Positions 58,381 to 64,000 of a stretch of DNA of 64,000 bases are shown piece after piece. A program made the position numbers and the translations under genes. Under the pieces are notes generated by a model. That model searched no databases. It saw nothing but the letters and a program-made list of their open reading frames with translations, and had not been told where the DNA came from. Position 1 is the first letter of the stretch, and each line of letters begins with the position of its first letter. Source of the DNA: Synaphobranchus kaupii (Eukaryota > Chordata > Actinopteri > Anguilliformes > Synaphobranchidae); the NCBI GenBank assembly GCA_029718625.1, contig CM056391.1, positions 25,608,141 to 25,672,140 on the forward strand, given 5' to 3'.

Positions 58381-58823
58381 CAGTCAAGTCACCTCTACAA
58401 AAATTTCTAGGCATCCTAGTAGATAAGCTCACCTGGAAAAACCATATTGATCATGTATGCAAAAAAGCAATGAAGTCAATTGGTATAATCAGGAAGGTCT
58501 GCTCATTAATTAACAAAAGTATTTTTTTAACTCTTTATTATAGTTTGATATTCCCATACATATCATATTGCAACGTAATATGGGCCAGCACTCATTCGTC
58601 TTATCTTCAAAAAATTACCTTACTCCAAAACAGGTTTCTCAGACTGGCAACCTTCTCAAACCGACTTGAACCATCTGCTCTTCTTTTCAAAAAACGAAAC
58701 ATTTTGTCTGTCTCTGAGGTGAATTCTTTGCAGACATGTATATTTTTGTACAAATGCCTGTATGAAAAACTAAATCTAGTAAAAAGAGAGAAGGACAGCA
58801 ACTCAGTCTTTTGTTTTATTTGG

Positions 58824-58862
58824 GCACGGACGCGTTTCGGCTTACCGCCTTCGTCAGCGTGC
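58824..58862 (-). ncRNA. Hammerhead-ribozyme-like motif, minus-strand copy
   Basis: Exact inverse of 58869-58907, in the other arm of the palindrome. The two motifs read outward from the centre, so a transcript of either strand contains one sense motif and one antisense copy. Confidence 0.58.
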
Positions 58863-58868
58863 ACGTAT

Positions 58869-58907
58869 GCACGCTGACGAAGGCGGTAAGCCGAAACGCG
58901 TCCGTGC
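58869..58907 (+). ncRNA. Hammerhead-ribozyme-like motif, plus-strand copy
   Basis: GCACG (stem I), CTGACGA, AGGCGGTAAGCC (stem II GGC/GCC after one extra A), GAAA, ACGCGT-type 2-bp stem III, GTC, CGTGC (stem I partner). This matches the type I hammerhead core CUGANGA...GAAA...UH, with predicted cleavage after C at 58902. The extra A at the base of stem II departs from the strict consensus. Penelope-like elements are known to carry such minimal type I hammerheads. Confidence 0.6.
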
Positions 58908-59117
58908 CCAAATAAAACAAAAGACTGAGTTGCTGTCCTTCTCTCTTTTTACTATATATACACTCTACTAAGGATTCAGCCCCGGCAAAACGGAACTAGA
59001 CAAAGTTGAGCACGTTTGAACTATTTCTCATGAAAAACTAAATCTACCAAATGTATTTAATAACTTCTTTAGCATTAACTCTGAAATCCATTCCTATGTC
59101 ACCCGTCAATCCAATTA

Positions 59118-59981
59118 CTGTCACGATCCTGAGGGAGGTAGGACCTAAGTGCACGACAAAGGAGGCAGGGGGACAGAAAAGGTGGTTTATTAAGGAGCTT
59201 GGGGTAGTCCCAAGCTGTACACAGATTAAACACAACAGTATAAAGGGTGGTTAGGGAGTTCTCCGGCACTTGGAACTGCTCCAGGCCGGAGCTGGACTTG
59301 GATCTGGACCGGACGGTCCAACAGGAACTGGATCACGGGAACGTGGCGTTTGTTCCAAACCGGAACTGGACTGGTTCTAGACCGGATGGTCCTACAGGGA
59401 CTGGATCACGGGAACCTGGAGTTGTTCCAAACCGGAACTGGACTTGGTACAGGAAACAGGAACGGGATCACAGGAACTGGATCACCGGAACATGGAGTTG
59501 TTCCAAACTGGAACTGGACCGGAAGGTCCAACAGGAACTGGAACACGGGAACGTGGTGTTGTGCCAAACCGGAACTGGGCTTGGTACTGGAAACTGGACG
59601 GAGGGTACCGCAACACAAACAGGGAGAGGGGAACAGCTACAGACTGGCAGGAACAATGGAGGTGGTTAACGAGACAGGGAGAGTACAAACAGGAGAACCG
59701 CAAACAAGCAGGATTGGGTAGTAACAACAGCAGGCAATGAGCATTTAAGCCCCTAGACAGAACCACACTGAAGTTAGCAGCAAGGACAGGGATACGAGGA
59801 TCGAGAAACAAGCACACGTAATAGCGACGCAACAAGGTTCAGGAAAGCAACTAAGGTAAGGAAGGCAACACAAGTAATGAACCAACACTGGAGGGGAGAC
59901 AGCAGGTGGGTTAAGTAGGGGAGTGTAATTGGAAACAATCAGGAAAAGCATGAGAATGAACACATGGGTGATTGAACAAAT
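59118..59981 (-). mobile_element. Probable solo LTR (864 bp) with internal GGAACTGGA-rich tandem repeats
   Basis: On the minus strand it begins TGTCATTTGTTC and ends GATCGTGACA, with AATAAA (read on the minus strand, near 59,190). Irregular units bearing CCAAACCGGAACTGGA recur at about 59,355, 59,427, 59,513 and 59,563. No matching target duplication: LINE sequence lies on the left and palindrome-family sequence on the right, so a rearrangement has removed one flank. Confidence 0.65.
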
Positions 59982-60415
59982 GACAAGCCTTAAACCATCA
60001 CTCTGCTGCCAGATATGCAGTAGATATGGATGGATCACTTGAAGGGTTGTTTCTCCTGACAAATTTTCCTATTGAACTCTATGGAAAAATAAGTCAGGAG
60101 AAGAAACCCTTCAAGTTATCCATCCATATCTACTGTATTTCTGGCAGCAGAGTGATGGTTTAAGGCTTGTTTGATACGTCAGACCCTTGATGACTTAGAG
60201 CCATTTAGCCAACCATGTGTTTCACACTGTTCCAGTGTAATTTAAAGCTAAATCTAGTCCCACCCCCCAATTCCCATATGATCCATTCAAATACAGAGGT
60301 TATAGTATCGCTTCTAAGAGTACCTGGAAATAAGATATCAGGAGTCTTTTGATACCTTTTATACAGTCATGATGGCATCACCTTTTTACCTGTGGAATAT
60401 CTGTTTACCACAGAA
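59982..60415. repeat. Palindromic foldback repeat, copy 3 (centre and right arm)
   Basis: Contains GATGGATCACTTGAAGGGTT...CTTCAAGTTATCCATCCATA around its centre and the arm through GGTTATAGTATCGCTTCTAA, then the mariner-like junction ATACAGTCATGATGGCATCA also seen (inverted) at 29,100-29,140. Confidence 0.8.
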
Positions 60416-60417
60416 GT

Positions 60418-60657
60418 TGTTTGAGAGAATGGCAAGAATGTGCAAAGCCGTTATCAAGGCAAAGGGTGGCTACTTTGAAGAATCTAAAATATAAGACTTT
60501 TTTTTATTTGTTTAACCCTTTTTTGGTTTTTGCATAATTTAATTTGTGTTATCTCATAGTTTTGATGTCTTTACTATTCGAAAATGTGGAAAACAGTAAA
60601 AATAACGGGCAAAAAACCTATGAGTAGGTGTGTCCAAACTTTTGACTGGTACTGTAC
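60418..60657 (+). mobile_element. Tc1 3' end with transposase C-terminus
   Basis: Encodes FERMARMCKAVIKAKGGYFE then ESKI-stop, the C-terminus of a common fish Tc1 transposase. The terminal sequence GTCCAAACTTTTGACTGGTA follows. 5' part missing. Confidence 0.85.
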
Positions 60658-60999
60658 ATGTTTGTTTATATTTTTAACATTTTAATTTATCTTTTTTTTT
60701 TTCACACTGTCTATGAGATTGTAATTTTATTTGAGGGGAGGTTCTTTCATAAGCCCTTTTGGGCTTCTAACTTCTCCTGCACAGTATTGCCATTGTATTC
60801 TTTCTTTTCTGTATTTGTGTGCTAATAAACTAAAGATTTTGTCGAATAATTGCATAATTTTTATTGGTTCTTGGGGCAAAAATGAAATCATTTGAATGCC
60901 TGGGGGGTGTAAAAAAAAACCCAATAGAAATTCAAGTCAAACAGAAAGCCCAATGCATTTGCAACAAAATCTCAATGGAATCTGTTACTGCAGACAATA

Positions 61000-62445
61000 C
61001 AGCTCTAGAAAAAAATTAAAGGGATAGTTCGGAATTTTGGACATAAAATCTCAATTACGACTTACCCATGATGTAGTTGATTGATGGAAACCATTTTCAG
61101 CTAATTCCATGCTGTCCCTTCTTTTGGACATACACACATTGCTAATGCTAGCGCAACTCTAAGGTATTGAGTAGCATCCAGTACCAAACGCACTTAAACA
61201 CTCCACAGTGCACCCAAAGCAAATAAAATACGACGACAGTCTATCTGGGTTATTTTCAGTGATTACACCATCATTTTTCAAGTCAAACTATCGTTGAATC
61301 CTTTACTTTGTGCTCACTTAAATTCTCAGTGGAAGTACGGTGGTGGAGCTAGCTATAGATTAGCCAGGGTATCTGCCTGTAGGCTATCTGCTGTACTCCA
61401 CAGTTACCGACACAATCCGTTTTGCCGTAAAGTTACATATTTGGTAGACAACAAGTCAGCTAAGAATATTGGACAGTTTAACAAATGTAGAATAAAGTAA
61501 TCATTTTTAATATTTGGTCGCATATCCTTTCTGATGTTTGTGACCCAACAATATCAAAAGACTCTTGATATCTTATTTTCTGGTACTCCTACAAGCGATG
61601 CTATAACCTCTCTGCATTTGAATGTATCTCTATGGGAATTGGGGGGTGGGACTAGATTTACCTGTAAATTACACTGGAACAGTATGGAACACACGGTTGG
61701 CTAAATGGCATGGTTGGCTAAAAGTCATCAAGGGTCTGACATATCAAACAAGCCTTAAACCATCACCCTGCAGTAGATATGGATGGATAACTTGAAGGGT
61801 TCCTTCTCCTGACTTATTTTTCCATAGACTTCAATCGGAAAATTTGTCAGGAGAAACAACCCTTAAAGTGATCCATCCATATCTACTGCATATCTGGCAG
61901 CAGAGTGATGGTTTGAGGCTTGTTTGATACCTCAGACCCTTGATGACTTACAGCCATTTTACCAACCATGTATTCCATACTCTTAAACATAATTTACAGC
62001 TAAATCTAGTCCCACCCCCCAATTCCCATAGAGATCCATTCAAATGCAGAGACGTTATAGTATCGCTTGTAAGAGTACCAGAAAATAAGATATCAAGAGT
62101 CTTTTGATGTTGTTTGGTCACAGACATCAGGAAGTCATGATGGCATGCAAAGGATATGCCACCAAATGTTAAAAATTATTTCTTTATTATTCTACATTAT
62201 GTTAAACTGTCCAATATTTTTGATGCCCAAAAATGGGGGGGGGAGACTATGTACAAAAGGTTCTATAATTTCTAAACGGTTCATCCGATATGGATGAATA
62301 TACCCTCAAATTAAAGTTGACAGTCTGCACTTCAACCTCATTGTCATTGTACTCCTTTCAAACTCAAAGTGCTAGAGTACAGAGTCAAAATAACAACGAG
62401 ACAACTGATCATTTTGCAGTGGTCTCAATTTTTTTTCCAGAGTTG
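61000..62445. mobile_element. Tc1/mariner-like element with nested MITE and palindrome
   Basis: Left end CAGCTCTAGAAAAAAATTA and inverted right end (TTTTTTTTCCAGAGTTG), each bordered by TA (60998-60999; 62446-62447). Near the left end an AAAGGGATAGTTCGG MITE start, then the palindrome 61505-62180 and the GGTTCATCCGATATGGATGA block. No transposase. Confidence 0.6.
61505..62180. repeat. Palindromic foldback repeat, copy 4 (most complete)
   Basis: Two arms of roughly 330 bp, inverted around about 61,838. Left arm marks: GGTCGCATATCCTTT, CAATATCAAAAGAC, GGTACTCCTACAAGCGATGC, GGGTGGGACTAGATTTA, AAACCATCA. The right arm has the same in inverse order (TGATGGTTTGAG, TAAATCTAGTCCCACCCCCC, GTATCGCTTGTAAGAGTACC, GTCTTTTGATGTTG, AAAGGATATGCCACC). 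A short deletion distinguishes the left arm. No open frame. Confidence 0.9.
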
Positions 62446-63700
62446 TAAAGGATTTATCACGATCGTTCGCTTCATTGTGATTTGAAGTACACAATTTAGG
62501 CCTCACATTTTGAGGACACATTTCAACTGTGGAGGGCGCTATACTTCCGCTCTGTGTGCTTCCCCCCTGTGCACGCCACGGCTGCAACCTCACGCACTGA
62601 TTTATCGGGAGAGAAGGAAACAGTAGACAACGAGAGGAGAGGAGGACACGAAGCCCACGAATCGAGCCTGTACTCCTGGTGGAGCCGGGTTCTCTAAAAC
62701 CGGATTTTAAAACGCAATACACAGAATAACTGTATTCATAGTTGCCCAGCACAGCTCGTATAAATGAAGTGGGAATTAATTTGTTTCGCCTGGGTGATAA
62801 AAGCGCGTTGGTTCAAAGCAAGGAGTTTAAAGTTCTCCGCCCGGTCTCCTGAAGTCTAGCTAACGTTACTACCCTTCGGTAACCGCTAGGCTGGTGTGGT
62901 GACGCGGCTCAACCGAGAAATCCATAAACATTTACAGCGGAGTCCCAAAAAAGAGGAAATACTGTTTGGGGATCAAGTTTTTTTCCACCATTGTCATTGA
63001 AAATGTGCCTTTGACCGCGAACGGTGGATTACTGGCGTATTTTGGTGGTCGTTTAACAAGAATATTGAACTTTTTTTGACGCTTGCTACCTAGCATTAGC
63101 AGGCTAACGTTAAACCTCATAGCTAACGTTAACAAACTAGCTAGCGGCTACACACTTGCCTTATTTTTTATCTGTGATATTATTTTATTGTTTAGCGCTA
63201 CATACATAGTAGATTTGGTAACAACCTATTTAATCTTATCATTATGTGCGGTTGTTTTTATTGCGGGAAACTAGCTAACTGGTGTTTTCATAAGATGTTG
63301 TAACGCTAGCTCGCTTAATGTTTTTATCCTTAGGAATATCTGGGAAACTAGCTAGCTAGCTGGGTAGCCAGCGACTGTTCGCTAGCACTAGCACAAGTCT
63401 CGGAATATTATCTTCCGCTGTGTGTTGATGGTGCGGCCTTTGGATTTTTTTCTTCATTCTGGATAATCTTTAGTGTTGTATTCGATCTATTTTTGTGGAT
63501 TACATATTTTTGGATGGCCTGGAGAACACATGACTGCACTTTAAACATTTTGTACCGTCGCATTTCGCTTGCTTGTTCGCAAGCTACAACCGCAAACCTG
63601 GTTAACTAACTAGCTAGCTAAATAGTTTGCTGGCTAGCGACATAGAAGGAAAAGGACTTCACATACTTGGCAGATAACGTATTTCCTCTGAACCTACAAA
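62446..63700 (+). promoter_or_regulatory. Candidate promoter and untranslated first exon of next gene (ppfia1 by synteny)
   Basis: After the transposon island ends, the sequence becomes transposon-free, with CpG-containing stretches and repeated GCTAGC/AACGTTA words. AACCTACAAA|GTAAGAAA at 63,700 is a good 5' splice donor. No long open frame is present, so this would be a noncoding exon. In vertebrates PPFIA1 (liprin-alpha-1) follows FADD on the same strand; the assignment rests on that order alone. Confidence 0.35.
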
Positions 63701-64000
63701 GTAAGAAATTAATTACATTTTTTATGAATATTGTGATAACGACGTAATTTTTGTATTTTTTACATACAATTTAAACAAAAACGTACCCTGTGTAATAAGA
63801 TGTTTAGCTAGCAAACGCTATTATTCATTTGGGATTATTGCTCTGACTGCCTGTTGTGTGAATTCGACACCTAATGTTCTATAAAAGTGTCATGGTCTTT
63901 CTGTATTAACGTTATGCGGATTTGGATTATATATGTACTGAATTATTCCGCTAACCAACTATTTGTTTGTTTATTTAGCGCAGCTCAGTCATAGACGTTT

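Larger units (their letters stand above)
58777..58954. repeat. Perfect palindrome, 87-nt arms, 4-nt loop
   Basis: Arms 58777-58863 and 58868-58954 are exact reverse complements around the loop CGTA. The pairing includes one base (58777) that belongs to the target duplication. The window reads through it without a mismatch, so it is recent or maintained. Confidence 0.95.
58778..59029. mobile_element. 252-bp Penelope-like insertion containing a near-perfect palindrome
   Basis: Inserted in LINE coding sequence with a perfect 16-bp target-site duplication ATGAAAAACTAAATCT (58762-58777 and 59030-59045). Most of it is a palindrome with hammerhead-like motifs. Long target duplication, small size and ribozyme-like ends suggest a truncated Penelope-like retroelement; no coding sequence is present to prove it. 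Confidence 0.6.
54893..59117 (+). mobile_element. Non-LTR retrotransposon (LINE) split by four insertions
   Basis: Pieces 54893-55199, 55833-56070, 56833-57515, 58381-58777 and 59030-59117 join into a LINE ORF2. They carry KSTWNIINELLNKK, then PRDMKVAKVI, NYRPISILPCMSKVLEKL, the RT core YGVRQNHSTSMALLQLIDRI...LDLCKAFDTVDHK...GIPQGSVLGP, FADET at the catalytic site (family norm is FADDT), then the post-RT FLGILVDKLTWKNHI and SIGIIRKV blocks. Jockey/L2-type fish LINE. Endonuclease and 3' tail are missing. Reading frame is well preserved apart from the insertions, so it is not ancient. Confidence 0.85.

Noticed and set aside
59247..59740. Open frames rich in GTG/NWT repeats
   Set aside because: They translate the GGAACTGGA tandem repeat inside an LTR; not a protein gene.

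Overview
The window is nuclear DNA of a ray-finned (teleost-type) fish. Evidence: two vertebrate genes split by GT-AG introns, long AT-rich introns, CA/TA/GATT microsatellites, and typical fish mobile elements (5S-rRNA-headed SINEs, a tRNA-headed SINE, L2-like LINEs, Tc1/mariner elements, chromodomain Gypsy elements). I cannot name the species from sequence alone. There is no bacterial-style operon or CRISPR array.

Layout. (1) About 1.2-30.7 kb, plus strand: the last 18 coding exons of anoctamin-1 (ano1/TMEM16A, calcium-activated chloride channel). They join in one open frame of 679 codons plus stop and include a proposed 12-nt microexon. All six calcium-binding residues known for the family are present. 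The 5' part of the gene lies upstream of the window. Introns hold a 65-bp minisatellite (about 20 units), a 53-bp minisatellite with a 318-bp higher-order period (about 23 units), SINEs, LINE remnants and MITEs. (2) 30.7-34.5 kb: probable ano1 3' UTR with a tRNA-derived SINE and MITEs. (3) 34.5-41.5 kb: intergenic, with a frameshifted GC-rich coding fragment of unknown origin, a LINE 3' end, and a Tc1 element with a nearly intact DD34E transposase inside a palindromic repeat. (4) 41.78-42.87 kb: complete two-exon fadd (death-effector domain plus death domain, 192 aa), with a triple GAAANN interferon-response-like motif about 86 bp upstream of the ATG. (5) 43.3-62.4 kb: a nested transposon island. 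A Sleeping-Beauty-type Tc1 is split by a truncated chromodomain Gypsy. Next to it a LINE is split by two solo LTRs, a retroposon with an (ATTCT)n tail, and a 252-bp insertion containing a near-perfect 178-bp palindrome with hammerhead-ribozyme-like motifs. A third LTR abuts the LINE's end, followed by palindromic foldback repeats. (6) 62.4-64 kb: candidate promoter and untranslated first exon of the next gene. By conserved vertebrate order (ANO1-FADD-PPFIA1) this would be ppfia1, but no coding sequence confirms it.

The two genes are neighbours by ancestral synteny rather than by shared function: ano1 makes a membrane channel and fadd a cytosolic death-receptor adaptor. The most notable findings are the palindromic ribozyme-like insertion at 58,778-59,029, the palindromic foldback family, the fadd interferon-type element, the ano1 microexon, and the higher-order structure of the 53-bp minisatellite.
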